Made by a program: the position numbers and the translations under genes
Notes under the pieces: generated by a model
The model's input: the letters and a program-made list of their open reading frames with translations, nothing else
The model's database searches: none
What the model was told of the DNA's origin: nothing
Shown: piece after piece, positions 44,575 through 53,111 of the stretch
How positions within the stretch are numbered: the stretch's first letter is position 1
Layout: every line of letters starts with the position of its first letter
Assembly (NCBI GenBank): GCA_011171075.1
Contig: DUFD01000005.1
Span: 1 to 53,112 of the forward strand
DNA length: 53,112 nt
Origin: Dehalococcoidia bacterium
GTDB taxonomy: Bacteria > Chloroflexota > Dehalococcoidia > Dehalococcoidales > Fen-1064
Direction: 5' to 3'

Positions 44575-44734
44575 ATGTTAGACCTCCGTATATAAGTACC
44601 CATGATATAAGGCCAGAAAACATCTATGGGCAAGTAAATGTCCGCAAGGTGATTACACACGAGAATCATTATAACCTATTTCCTGCCAGAATACCTGTGC
44701 TTCCATTCTATGCCGGTTTACGCTACAATATCCC

Positions 44735-44754
44735 ACGACTGTTGTCGTTATAAT
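44735..44754 (+). promoter_or_regulatory. -10 box with overlapping inverted repeat
   Basis: TATAAT (44749-44754) directly follows an inverted repeat ACGAC-TGTT-GTCGT (44735-44748), 27 nt before the metallo-hydrolase start. No good -35 box is seen, so this may be an activator-dependent promoter. Confidence 0.35.
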
Positions 44755-44780
44755 AGGTAATCACTGCAAAGGAGGAGAAC

Positions 44781-45596
44781 ATGCAAAAGGTGACAGATAA
44801 TGTCTATGCCGAGACCCAGTTCGCTGGCTGCAATCCTGGATTTGTGGTAACCAGTGAGGGTGTTGTTATGATAGACACCCCCCAGATGCCGGCAGACGCG
44901 ATAAAATGGCGGGAGGAGATTGCCAAGCACGGACCCGTCCGCTATATCATGATAACCGAGCCCCACGGCGACCACTTCACCGGTGCACACTTCTTCGAGG
45001 GTACGATTATCGCCCACGAAGGCACCAGAGAGGCAATCATGGCTTCCTCCGCAGAGCAGCTCAAAGAACGCCTCCAGGAGACTTCCCCGGAGAGTCTGCC
45101 CTTACTTGAAGGATTCAGCTATCGCCTGCCCACCATTACCCTCAACGACCGGGCAACCGTTTATGTCGGTAACCATACCTTCCGGCTGATAAATCATCCC
45201 GGTCACACGCCCTATCAGGTAGCCGTCTATATACCCGAAGAGAAGGTGGTTTTTACCTCGGACAATATCTTCTACGAGACGCACCCGTTCCTGCACCAGG
45301 CAGTACCCTACGAATGGCTCGAATCATTAGACCGACTTCAAGAACTTGGAGCGGAGTCTATGGTACCAGGGCATGGAGAGGTCTGCCGCCCCGACTACAT
45401 ACCGAAGATGAAGACTGCAATCCAGGACTGGATAGATGCCGTTTCCGATGCCATCAATAAAGGGATGAGCCTGGAGGAAGCCCAGGACACTATTTCATTC
45501 CTTGACCGCTATCCCGTGGACGAGCGCATGGCAGCAATGGGCCCCATGCTGCAACGGATGAATGTCGCCCGTCTGTATGAAGTCCTGAAAAAGTAG
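44781..45596 (+). CDS. Metallo-beta-lactamase fold hydrolase 2 (ExHxDH variant)
   Basis: A 271-residue MBL-fold protein. The metal motif reads TEPHGDHFTGAHFF, so the first His of HxHxDH is replaced by Glu. The next ligands are present: NHPGHTPYQ, FTSDNIF (Asp) and PGHGEV (His). It has a C-terminal helical extension (about 205-271). Substitution of a metal-1 ligand by Glu should alter metal choice or activity; it may still be an active mono- or dinuclear hydrolase. AGGAGGAG precedes the ATG. It lies 77 nt before the crotonase gene and may be co-transcribed. Substrate unknown. Confidence 0.82.
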   Translation: MQKVTDNVYAETQFAGCNPGFVVTSEGVVMIDTPQMPADAIKWREEIAKHGPVRYIMITEPHGDHFTGAHFFEGTIIAHEGTREAIMASSAEQLKERLQETSPESLPLLEGFSYRLPTITLNDRATVYVGNHTFRLINHPGHTPYQVAVYIPEEKVVFTSDNIFYETHPFLHQAVPYEWLESLDRLQELGAESMVPGHGEVCRPDYIPKMKTAIQDWIDAVSDAINKGMSLEEAQDTISFLDRYPVDERMAAMGPMLQRMNVARLYEVLKK

Positions 45597-45673
45597 TTCC
45601 CGTCCTAGTACCGGTTTCAAGAGCATACTTTGAAAGGTAATGGTCTGTGCATAACATTTGAGGAGGAAATACA

Positions 45674-46507
45674 ATGGCAGACGAGAAAATCCTTTACACC
45701 AAAGAAGACGGCGTCGCTATTATCACGTTCAATCGTCCCGAGAAAATGAACGCGATTGACAACGACATGCAGGTGGACTTCAGGCAAATGCTTGCCGAAG
45801 CCGCCGCAGATGAAGAGGTAAAGGCAATAATCATCACCGGGAACGGTCGTGCTTTCAGTGCCGGGACTGACGTTTCGGCGCTGGGGCGTACTCAGGAAGA
45901 ATCCGATGCAGCGCGACAGGCCAGTGCGGAGAGACAGAGAAGAACCGGGGAACAGCCAACACCTCCTATACCTGAAAGCTCATTACCCAACTGGCCTATT
46001 GTAAGAATCCCCAAACCCACAATCGCAGCGGTAAACGGCGCTGCCGTGGGCATGGCTGCTGAGTTTGTTGCCCTGTGCGATATCAGGATTGCCTCAGAGA
46101 ACGCCCGCTTCGGATGGGTATTCAGTATGAGAGGTCTGGCGCCCGATATTGGGGCCGGGCCATATCTGTTGCCATACCTCGTCGGGCTGAGCAGAGCCCT
46201 CGAGCTAATGTATTCCGGCGAGATTATCGACGCCCGAGAGGCGGAACGAATTGGGCTGGTGACCAAGGTGGTGCCACCTGAAGAACTCATGACAGCCGCC
46301 AAAGAAATGGCTGCCAAGGTTTCACAGGGAGCACCTCTGGCTTTAAAAGCAGTCAAGGAACTCACTTACGGCTCTCTGGAATGGCCACCTAATGTACATC
46401 TCGGGGAGACACATCAGCGTTTCCGCAGTACAAACACCAGCGAGGACTGCAGAGAAGGAATCAGGTCTTTCCTTGAGAAAAGGGCCCCTGTCTGGAAGGG
46501 TAAATAG
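45674..46507 (+). CDS. Enoyl-CoA hydratase/isomerase (crotonase) family protein
   Basis: 277 residues with the crotonase fold: ITFNRPEKMNAID, the oxyanion-hole region NGRAFSAGTDVSAL and NGAAVGMAAEFVALCDIRIAS. The first catalytic Glu of hydratases is kept (AAEFVALCD). The second, normally in FG-x-P-E, is absent (FGWVFSMRGL), so classical hydratase activity is doubtful; isomerase, thioesterase or C-C hydrolase chemistry is as likely. An internal stretch of about 30 residues (about 75-105, rich in Gln, Arg and Pro) is longer than usual. GAGGAGGAAA precedes the ATG. Confidence 0.85.
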   Translation: MADEKILYTKEDGVAIITFNRPEKMNAIDNDMQVDFRQMLAEAAADEEVKAIIITGNGRAFSAGTDVSALGRTQEESDAARQASAERQRRTGEQPTPPIPESSLPNWPIVRIPKPTIAAVNGAAVGMAAEFVALCDIRIASENARFGWVFSMRGLAPDIGAGPYLLPYLVGLSRALELMYSGEIIDAREAERIGLVTKVVPPEELMTAAKEMAAKVSQGAPLALKAVKELTYGSLEWPPNVHLGETHQRFRSTNTSEDCREGIRSFLEKRAPVWKGK

Positions 46508-46859
46508 GCTTCGCTTACAAACAGACAAATATAATTTCCACCAGGGCTGCCTGTTACAGATTGTAACCGCCAATTCTATTGCGGTATCATTGCGGACTAT
46601 AGTGAGGATAACTGAGTCTCCCGGGCTTACGTATTCCCCCAGATAGGATACGAGGTCAGCCATATGCTATCTAAGAATGTTACCCAACACTTACGGGCAT
46701 GTAACTTAACCGTAACGTCTTTCGGAGCACCATTTACATTTTCTTAACCCGGTAGCGATACAATGAAACTACCATACGGTTTTCTTCACTTTTTCTCATT
46801 GAACAAGCCCGGGCGCGCTCCATCTCCCCCCGGGTTTGTTCAATTTACAGACAAATGAC
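46508..46859. other. Intergenic region between crotonase and sucD
   Basis: 352 nt between convergent genes. Apart from the hairpin at 46801-46841 I see no gene, RNA or repeat in it. Confidence 0.6.
46801..46841. terminator. Hairpin at the end of sucCD, probable terminator
   Basis: GAACAAGCCCGGG (46801-46813) pairs with CCCGGGTTTGTTC (46829-46841), 13 bp with one G-U. It lies 19 nt after the sucD stop. There is no immediate U-run on the sucD strand, so termination is inferred from position and stability. Confidence 0.6.
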
Positions 46860-47729
46860 CTATGCTCCGAGTAATTTGGTGATTTCGCTGGGCCTATCTG
46901 CCACCGGCACTTTCGCAGCGCTGAAGGCATCAATCTTGGAGCGGGCTGTTCCAGCCTCACCCATGATTATCGCTCCGGCATGACCCATGCGTTTCCCGGC
47001 AGGAGCCATCTTCCCGGCAATGTAGGCCACGACCGGCTTGGGATAATTGCTCTCAGCGATATAGCGGGCAGCCGACTCCTCAGCACCGCCACCTATTTCA
47101 CCGATTAGGACAACGTTCTCTGTTTCATCGTCATCGCGAAACATCTCCAGGGCCTGAACGAAATCAAGACCGATTACGGGGTCACCCCCGACGCCGATAC
47201 AGGTGCTCTGGCCAAGACCGGCACAGGTAATATGCCAGGCAATCTCATTGGTTAGCGAACCGCTGCGCGAGGCAATACCAACTCTTCCCGGACTGAAGAC
47301 ATGGCCGGGCATGATGCCGACCTTCGCATGGCTGGCCGGGCTAATTACGCCGGGGCAGTTCGGACCGACAATAACAATATTTCCCTTCTTCCTGGCTCTG
47401 GCGATAAATTCAATGGTATCTTTCTGGGGCACTCCATCAGTAACAACCACCACCGTCCTGATTCCAGCCTCAATCGCCTCAAGAACAGCGTCACGGGCAA
47501 AACGTGCCGGTACAAATGTGATGGAAGTATTGGCACCGTGTTCGGCAATCGCTTCAGCAACAGTGTCATAAACAGGCACACCTTCAACCTTTTGTCCACC
47601 TTTGCCCGGAGTAACACCCGCAACCACTTTTGTTCCGTAGTCCAGCATCGCCGCCGTGTGGAAACTACCCTCGCGACCGGTAATGCCCTGGACAACCACC
47701 CATGAATTATTATCAACGATGATGCTCAT
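46860..47729 (-). CDS. sucD: Succinyl-CoA synthetase alpha subunit
   Basis: A 289-residue CoA-binding subunit. Features: VQGITGREGSFHTAAMLDYGTKVVAGVTPGKGG (CoA site), FVPARFARDAVLEAIEAGI, GPNCPGVISP and the phosphohistidine region KRMGHAGAIIMGEAGTARSK. It catalyses succinyl-CoA + NDP + Pi to succinate + CoA + NTP with SucC. AGAGGGGAA supports ATG 47729; the gene overlaps sucC by 17 nt. Usable as a citric-acid-cycle step or for substrate-level ATP formation. Confidence 0.95.
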   Translation of the reverse strand: MSIIVDNNSWVVVQGITGREGSFHTAAMLDYGTKVVAGVTPGKGGQKVEGVPVYDTVAEAIAEHGANTSITFVPARFARDAVLEAIEAGIRTVVVVTDGVPQKDTIEFIARARKKGNIVIVGPNCPGVISPASHAKVGIMPGHVFSPGRVGIASRSGSLTNEIAWHITCAGLGQSTCIGVGGDPVIGLDFVQALEMFRDDDETENVVLIGEIGGGAEESAARYIAESNYPKPVVAYIAGKMAPAGKRMGHAGAIIMGEAGTARSKIDAFSAAKVPVADRPSEITKLLGA

Positions 47730-48861
47730 TTCCCCTCTGCATCTTCAGAATCCCAACCACCGCTTCCTCCATACCGGGAAAGCTGACGACACCCGCCTCA
47801 GACAGTATCTGTTGTCCTTCTTCCTGGTTGGTACCCATCAGGCTAACGGCTACAGGTTTCTTAACACTAGACTCGCTAATCGCCTCAACAACGGCCTGTG
47901 CGACCAGGTCGCACCGGGTGATGCCACCGAAGATATTGACAACAACCCCTTTTACCTCCGGCTTTGACAGCACCAGCAATAACCCCTTTTTGGTTATTTC
48001 AACATTGCCACCACCACCGATATCCAGAAAGTTTGCCGGACTACCACCGAAATAATGAACCATGTCAACCGTCGACATTGCCAGACCGGCCCCATTAGTA
48101 ACCACCCCGGTATCGCCGGAAAGGTCGACATAGGCCAGGCCCTGCCTCTTCGCTTCAATTTCTCGTGGTGTGGCCTCCTCCGCCAGGTTGTGCGCTGCAA
48201 ACTCCGGGTGGCGAAAGAGGGCATTATCATCGATGATTATTCGGGCATCGGCCGCTATGAATTCACCTGAGGATGTCTGCACAAGCGGATTAAGTTCCAC
48301 CAAACCGGCATCTTTTTCCAGTGTAATCGAGAACAGGGTTACCAGTATTTGCGCCAGACGGTCAGTGGTCCTGCTACTGAGATTGAAGCCGCTCAGCATC
48401 TCGCTGGCTTTGGCCTGAGCGAATCCAGAGATGGGGTCGACCCAGCACCTCGCTATCTTATCTGGCGTGGTTCGGGCAACCTGCTCGATGTCGACACCAC
48501 CTTCGGTAGAGGCGAGGACAACATAGCTTTTCGCCAGACCATCGACGGCAATCGAAAGGTAGTACTGCTCCGTTATGTCCAGTTGCTCTTCGACTAATAG
48601 ACTGGTTACCGGACATTCCTTGATTGTGCTACCGAGAAGCCCCTGGGCTACTTCTCTCGCTCGGTCGGGTCCATCAGCGAACAGGATACCGCCAGCCTTA
48701 CCCCTGCCGGATACCGGAATCTGGGCTTTCAACACAACCATTCTGCCGATATCCCTGGCAAGCGCTTCGGCCTCTAATGCTGTAGTGGCTATATCTCCTC
48801 GGGGAACAGGAATACTGTATTCCTGTACAACCCTCTTAGCCTCATACTCCAGGAGCTTCAC
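47713..48861 (-). CDS. sucC: Succinyl-CoA synthetase beta subunit
   Basis: A 382-residue ATP-grasp subunit: LLEYEAKRVVQEYSIPVPRG at the N-terminus, VLKAQIPVSGRGKAGGI, VELNPLV, then the CoA-ligase half with VTNGAGLAMSTVDMVHYFGGSPANFLDIGGG and VVNIFGGITRCDLVAQAVVEA. Start is GTG 48861. First of the sucCD pair, divergent from the second nuoF-like gene. The specificity loop cannot be read as ATP- or GTP-forming with certainty. Confidence 0.95.
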   Translation of the reverse strand: MKLLEYEAKRVVQEYSIPVPRGDIATTALEAEALARDIGRMVVLKAQIPVSGRGKAGGILFADGPDRAREVAQGLLGSTIKECPVTSLLVEEQLDITEQYYLSIAVDGLAKSYVVLASTEGGVDIEQVARTTPDKIARCWVDPISGFAQAKASEMLSGFNLSSRTTDRLAQILVTLFSITLEKDAGLVELNPLVQTSSGEFIAADARIIIDDNALFRHPEFAAHNLAEEATPREIEAKRQGLAYVDLSGDTGVVTNGAGLAMSTVDMVHYFGGSPANFLDIGGGGNVEITKKGLLLVLSKPEVKGVVVNIFGGITRCDLVAQAVVEAISESSVKKPVAVSLMGTNQEEGQQILSEAGVVSFPGMEEAVVGILKMQRGNEHHR

Positions 48862-49074
48862 ATCTCATCCAAATAGTATTAAGGTTATCCCCCGATATTG
48901 TATTGTACCTGAGTCACCCTCCCAATACAATAGATATAAATTGGCGAAATACACATGGCCTCATCTGTACTTGACAGCTTATAGTGCTGAATCCTATCAT
49001 TGATAACGTGTGCCACAGGATAGTCTCCATGAAAGTAAAGAATATGATTCTGCGTCCGCTGAAAGAGAAGGCGG

Positions 49075-50700
49075 ATGTCGGATAATCTGCGTACCATCAT
49101 CGTCTGTCAGGGGACAGGCTGCGTCTCCGGGGGTGCTGAACAGGTATATTCCCTGCTACAGGAGGAGATATCCAGACTCAACCTGAGTGCCAGCGTTGAG
49201 TTGAAAAGCACCGGATGTCATGGCTTCTGCCAGCGCGGACCGCTGGTCGTTGTGGAGCCTGACGGCATCTTTTACTCCAAGGTTGTCCCCGAAGATATCC
49301 CCGATATCGCCCAGTCTTTCCTGCCAGACGGCAGGCCTGTCGAACGCCTCTTCTATTTCGACACAGCCATCAATAGACCGCTGACCTGCTACCATGACAT
49401 ACCGTTCTACTACAAGCAGCAGCGACTGGTGCTGCGAAACTGTGGCCATATCAATCCCGAGAGTATCGATGATTATCTTGACAGTGGTGGCTACCAGACG
49501 GTACGTACCGCTCTGTTTGATATGAGCCCTGAGCAAATAATCGAGGAAGTAAAACGCTCAGGGCTACGCGGACTGGGTGGTGCCGGCTTCCCTACCGGGC
49601 AAAAGTTGGAAGCCTGTTATGTGGAAGAATCGGACCAGAAGTATGTTATCTGCAATGCCGACGAGGGTGACCCAGGCGCCTTCCAGGACAGGTCGGTCCT
49701 CGAAGGTGACCCGCACGCCGTCATTGAGGGTATGATAATCGCCGGCTATGCTGTCGGTGCCGACCGGGGCTATGTTTACGTCCGCGCCGAGTACCCGCTC
49801 GCCGTAAAGCGCCTGAAGATAGCCATCACTCAGGCAAGGGAACGGGGTTTCCTCGGCAAAGGTATCTTTGGAAGCAACTTCGATTTCGATGTAGAGATAT
49901 TCCAGGGAGCCGGAGCCTTTGTCTGCGGTGAGTCAACCGCACTCGTCCTTTCCATCGAAGGCAAACGTGGCTTGCCCAAGCCCTCCCCACGCCCCCGTAC
50001 CACCATGTCCGGGCTGTGGGGCAAACCTACCTTGCTTAATAATGTAAAGACCTTCGCCAATATCCCTCTGATTATTGAGCACGGCTCTACCTGGTTCGCC
50101 AGCCGCGGGACTGAGAACAGCAAGGGCACGGCCATTTTTTCTCTAACCGGTAACGTGGTAAACAGCGGTCTGGTGGAGGTCGCCATGGGCACCCGACTCC
50201 GCGAAATTATCTACGATATCGGTGGCGGCGTTCCCGATGGACGTGCCTTCAAGGCTGTTCAAACGGGCGGTCCGTCAGGTGGATGCCTCCCGGCCGAGCT
50301 ATTGAACCTGCCGGTCGATTTCGACTCGCTGACAAAGGCAGGCTCGATGATGGGCTCCGGCGGTATGGTTGTCATGAACCAGGACACCTGTATGGTGGAC
50401 GTTGCCCGTTATTTCCTCGATTTCACGCGGCGCGAGTCCTGCGGCCAGTGCATCCCGTGTCGGGTGGGCACGAAGCAGATGTACGACATCCTCGATGATA
50501 TCTGCCGGAAGCAAGGACGACCGGGAGATATCGAACTGCTCGAAGAACTGGGCCAATCAATAGCCAAGACATCACTCTGCGCCCTGGGCCAGAGCGCACC
50601 CAACCCGGTGCTGACCACCATCCGCTACTTTCGTGACGAGTACGAGGCGCATATTAGAGAGGGCTACTGCCCCGCCGGTGTGTGCCTCGCCTACCAGTAG
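49075..50700 (+). CDS. Second NuoF-like flavin subunit (no ferredoxin tail)
   Basis: 541 residues. A thioredoxin-like [2Fe-2S] domain (CQGTGC...CHGFCQRGP) leads into the NADH/FMN core: [40 protein letters not shown] and SCGQCIPCRVG with the fourth Cys at SLCALGQ. It ends YCPAGVCLAYQ, so it lacks the C-terminal two-cluster ferredoxin of its paralogue at 36512-38386. No NuoE gene is adjacent; the N-terminal [2Fe-2S] domain may take its place. It is followed 14 nt later by a HoxU-like subunit. Likely an NAD(P)-linked diaphorase module. Confidence 0.92.
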   Translation: MSDNLRTIIVCQGTGCVSGGAEQVYSLLQEEISRLNLSASVELKSTGCHGFCQRGPLVVVEPDGIFYSKVVPEDIPDIAQSFLPDGRPVERLFYFDTAINRPLTCYHDIPFYYKQQRLVLRNCGHINPESIDDYLDSGGYQTVRTALFDMSPEQIIEEVKRSGLRGLGGAGFPTGQKLEACYVEESDQKYVICNADEGDPGAFQDRSVLEGDPHAVIEGMIIAGYAVGADRGYVYVRAEYPLAVKRLKIAITQARERGFLGKGIFGSNFDFDVEIFQGAGAFVCGESTALVLSIEGKRGLPKPSPRPRTTMSGLWGKPTLLNNVKTFANIPLIIEHGSTWFASRGTENSKGTAIFSLTGNVVNSGLVEVAMGTRLREIIYDIGGGVPDGRAFKAVQTGGPSGGCLPAELLNLPVDFDSLTKAGSMMGSGGMVVMNQDTCMVDVARYFLDFTRRESCGQCIPCRVGTKQMYDILDDICRKQGRPGDIELLEELGQSIAKTSLCALGQSAPNPVLTTIRYFRDEYEAHIREGYCPAGVCLAYQ

Positions 50701-50714
50701 GATAAAAAACAACT

Positions 50715-51353
50715 ATGAGCAAGATTACTTTCACTATCAACGAGCAGGTGCTGGAAGTCGAGGATGGGACCTCAGTCCTGGAGGCTGCTCTCCAGAACGA
50801 TATCTATATCCCCCACCTCTGCTACCATCCGGAGCTGGAGAGTCGAGGTGCCTGCCGACTCTGTGTGGTGGAGATTGACGGGAGGCTGGTAACTGCCTGC
50901 CGTACACCCGTAGAGTCCGGCATGGTGGTCAGGACAAATACTCCGGAGGTTGACCAGGCAGTCCGTCCAGTAGTCGAGCTACTTATCGCCAACCACCACA
51001 TCACCTGCCGTGGTTGCCCCAGCAGCGGCAATTGCCAGCTCCAGAACCTTATGGCCAAACTCCGTATCGACCGTCGGCGTGTACGGCGCCTGCGGGTACC
51101 GGAGGAAGAGCTACCTCTTGACACCTCTCCTCCATGCTTTGATTACGACCCCAATAAATGTGTTCTCTGCGGGATATGTATTCAGACATGTGAAAAAATT
51201 CACGGTACCAGTTCTCTATATTTCCTCAACCGTGGTACCGATACCAGGGTAGCTTTCTATGGTGACGAGGCACGCTGTGCTTCTTGTCTGAAATGTATCG
51301 AGCGCTGCCCAGTAGGCGTTCTACTGCCAAAGCAAACAGGAAGCACCGACTGA
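50715..51353 (+). CDS. HoxU/NuoG-N-like iron-sulfur subunit 2
   Basis: 212 residues. The [2Fe-2S] domain is CYHPELESRGACRLCVVE...VTACRTP. A complete His-Cys3 [4Fe-4S] motif follows (HHITCRGCPSSGNC). Two further [4Fe-4S] motifs come next: CVLCGICIQTCE and CASCLKCIERCP. It matches the diaphorase small subunit HoxU. Together with the preceding NuoF-like protein it forms a flavin-to-iron-sulfur wire, but no hydrogenase or por gene follows. The next gene, an aldo/keto reductase-ferredoxin fusion 124 nt downstream, is the candidate partner. Confidence 0.9.
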   Translation: MSKITFTINEQVLEVEDGTSVLEAALQNDIYIPHLCYHPELESRGACRLCVVEIDGRLVTACRTPVESGMVVRTNTPEVDQAVRPVVELLIANHHITCRGCPSSGNCQLQNLMAKLRIDRRRVRRLRVPEEELPLDTSPPCFDYDPNKCVLCGICIQTCEKIHGTSSLYFLNRGTDTRVAFYGDEARCASCLKCIERCPVGVLLPKQTGSTD

Positions 51354-51476
51354 TACCAGCAGCACCTTCTTTACAAACACCAATTTATCACACTATATAA
51401 GATTAAACTTGTCAGACAGCCTGCTAACGGGTAAGATGGTGTCGCTGCACCCGCAAGCACAGGAGGGCAATGGAAA

Positions 51477-52622
51477 ATGCATTACCGGAAACTGGGAACG
51501 ACAGAGGTTGATGTCAGTATTATCGGGCTGGGTGCCGAGCACCTGGAGCACTCTTCACTGGACACGATAACCTCTGTCGTCGATGCCACCCTTGATGGGG
51601 GTGTAAACTATATCGACCTCTTCATGGCCTCCCCAGACGTCCGCGACAACTTCGGTATTGCCCTGAAGAACCGGCGACAACGGGTGATGATTGCCGGTCA
51701 CCTCGGAGCTACCTTGAAAAACGGACAGTACAGTCGCTCCCGGGATAAAGACCTGTGCGAGCATTACTTCAACGACCTGCTTTCCAGATTACAGACTGAC
51801 TACATCGATATCCTCATGCTTCACTACATCGACGAACCGGACGATTACGAGAGGGTCTTTGACCCGGAGGACGGGCTCCTGGCACTTGCCCTTCGCCTTC
51901 AGAAAGAGGGTAAAGCGCGCTTGCTCGGTATGAGCAGTCACCGCGTGCCGGTCTCCCTCCAGGCAGTTAACAGCGGCTACATCGATTTGCTGATGTTCCC
52001 GGTAAACCCGGCTACGGATACTCTACCGGGGGATATCGCAATCGAGGCCGCATTTCAGGCCAGCGCCTACCAACAATCTCATGCAGAGACAAGTATGGCA
52101 TCACGAAGTGAGTTATATCATACTTGTGCAGCTCGCGGTGTCGGTATCGTCGCCATGAAACCTTATGCCGCCGGTTGGCTGTTCACCAAGGGCAATCCCA
52201 GCTCTATCGTTCTGACACCGGTCCAGTGCCTCAACTACGCCCTCTCCCAGCCTGGAGTTTGCACGGTGGTGCCGGGCTGTCGTACGGCAAACGAAGTGAA
52301 GACAGCGTTAGCCTATCTGGAGGCGACCGACAGCGAGAAAGATTTCAGCGCCATCGATACCAACTCTATATGGAAGCTACAGGGGAGTTGCATGTACTGT
52401 AATCACTGCCTGCCCTGTCCGGTCAGCATCGATATCGCGGCGGTAACACGGCTTGCCGATACCGCACGATACGCCGGATACACCAGGACCACCAAGGAAT
52501 ACGAAGCCCTACCTGTTCAAGCTTCAGCCTGTACGGAATGCGGTATGTGTACCGAGCGCTGTCCGTTCAATGTAGATGTGGTCTGTAATATGAAGAGGGC
52601 CGCCGCCATTTTCGGCAGGTAA
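51477..52622 (+). CDS. Aldo/keto reductase-like protein with C-terminal ferredoxin domain
   Basis: A 381-residue fusion. Residues 1 to about 280 follow the AKR (beta/alpha)8 barrel (RKLGTTEVDVSIIGLG, LLSRLQTDYIDILMLHYID, LLGMSSHR, VVPGCRTANEVKTAL). The C-terminal about 80 residues carry CMYCNHCLPCP and CTECGMCTERCP, two [4Fe-4S] sites. In the AKR catalytic tetrad the His is kept (MLHYI), but the segment that should hold Asp-x4-Tyr reads NYIDLFMASPD, and the strand that should end in Lys reads RVMIAGHLG. Tyr and Lys therefore appear lost. It may be an electron-transfer or non-NADPH reductase. AGGAGGGCAA precedes the ATG. Confidence 0.88.
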   Translation: MHYRKLGTTEVDVSIIGLGAEHLEHSSLDTITSVVDATLDGGVNYIDLFMASPDVRDNFGIALKNRRQRVMIAGHLGATLKNGQYSRSRDKDLCEHYFNDLLSRLQTDYIDILMLHYIDEPDDYERVFDPEDGLLALALRLQKEGKARLLGMSSHRVPVSLQAVNSGYIDLLMFPVNPATDTLPGDIAIEAAFQASAYQQSHAETSMASRSELYHTCAARGVGIVAMKPYAAGWLFTKGNPSSIVLTPVQCLNYALSQPGVCTVVPGCRTANEVKTALAYLEATDSEKDFSAIDTNSIWKLQGSCMYCNHCLPCPVSIDIAAVTRLADTARYAGYTRTTKEYEALPVQASACTECGMCTERCPFNVDVVCNMKRAAAIFGR

Positions 52623-52675
52623 TATCAGGGGGAAATACTATTCTCCCAATCTGCCCTGGTCGCTGTCAGTATATC

Positions 52676-52888
52676 TCAGCGTCCACCCTTTCTCGGAAAG
52701 AATATTGCCAGGAGTCTTCCAATAGCCAGGATAATAGCACCTGCAACAAAAGCCGGCCATACCCAACTGGACACTTCCGTCGCTCCTGGAATAAATACGG
52801 ATATGAGTAATCCGAGTAGCCATGCCACACCCAGACCAGTGACGATGGATGCCGAGTATCTACCAATGAGGTACTTAAGTCTACTCAC
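52676..52888 (-). CDS. Small two-helix membrane protein, unknown
   Basis: 70 residues with two hydrophobic helices (SIVTGLGVAWLLGLLISVFI and WPAFVAGAIILAIGRLLAIFF) and a basic tail RKGGR. Start is GTG 52888 with GAGAGGTGA upstream. It lies between the AKR-ferredoxin gene, with which it converges, and the transaldolase-like gene upstream on the same strand. Hydrophobic pattern and ribosome binding site support a real gene. Function unknown. Confidence 0.6.
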   Translation of the reverse strand: MSRLKYLIGRYSASIVTGLGVAWLLGLLISVFIPGATEVSSWVWPAFVAGAIILAIGRLLAIFFPRKGGR

Positions 52889-52943
52889 ACATCACCTCTC
52901 CCCACAGGAATACAGAGTGTTTGATTTGACGGTACCGTACTCC

Positions 52944-53111
52944 TAGCCTGCTCTCGCTGACTGTTGCATCAGCTTAAGAGCCCTGTCAGCATCGTCGAGA
53001 AACTGCTTCACCGTCTCACGACTGTACTTGTGGTCGGCCATCTTGTAGAGAAACTGCGGCGGTATGGTCACAATATGGGTGCCGGCCGTGACCGCACTCA
53101 GGATATCCCCC
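52944..53111 (-). CDS. Transaldolase/fructose-6-phosphate aldolase-like protein (C-terminal fragment)
   Basis: The last 55 codons of a minus-strand gene whose start lies beyond the right edge. The visible peptide, GDILSAVTAGTHIVTIPPQFLYKM, then ETVKQFLDDADRALK, matches the C-terminal barrel strand and closing helix of short (TalC/FSA-type) transaldolases, in which this region reads A-G-A-x-x-V-T-x-P. The stop is TAG at 52944-52946. Too short to tell transaldolase from fructose-6-phosphate aldolase. Confidence 0.75.
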
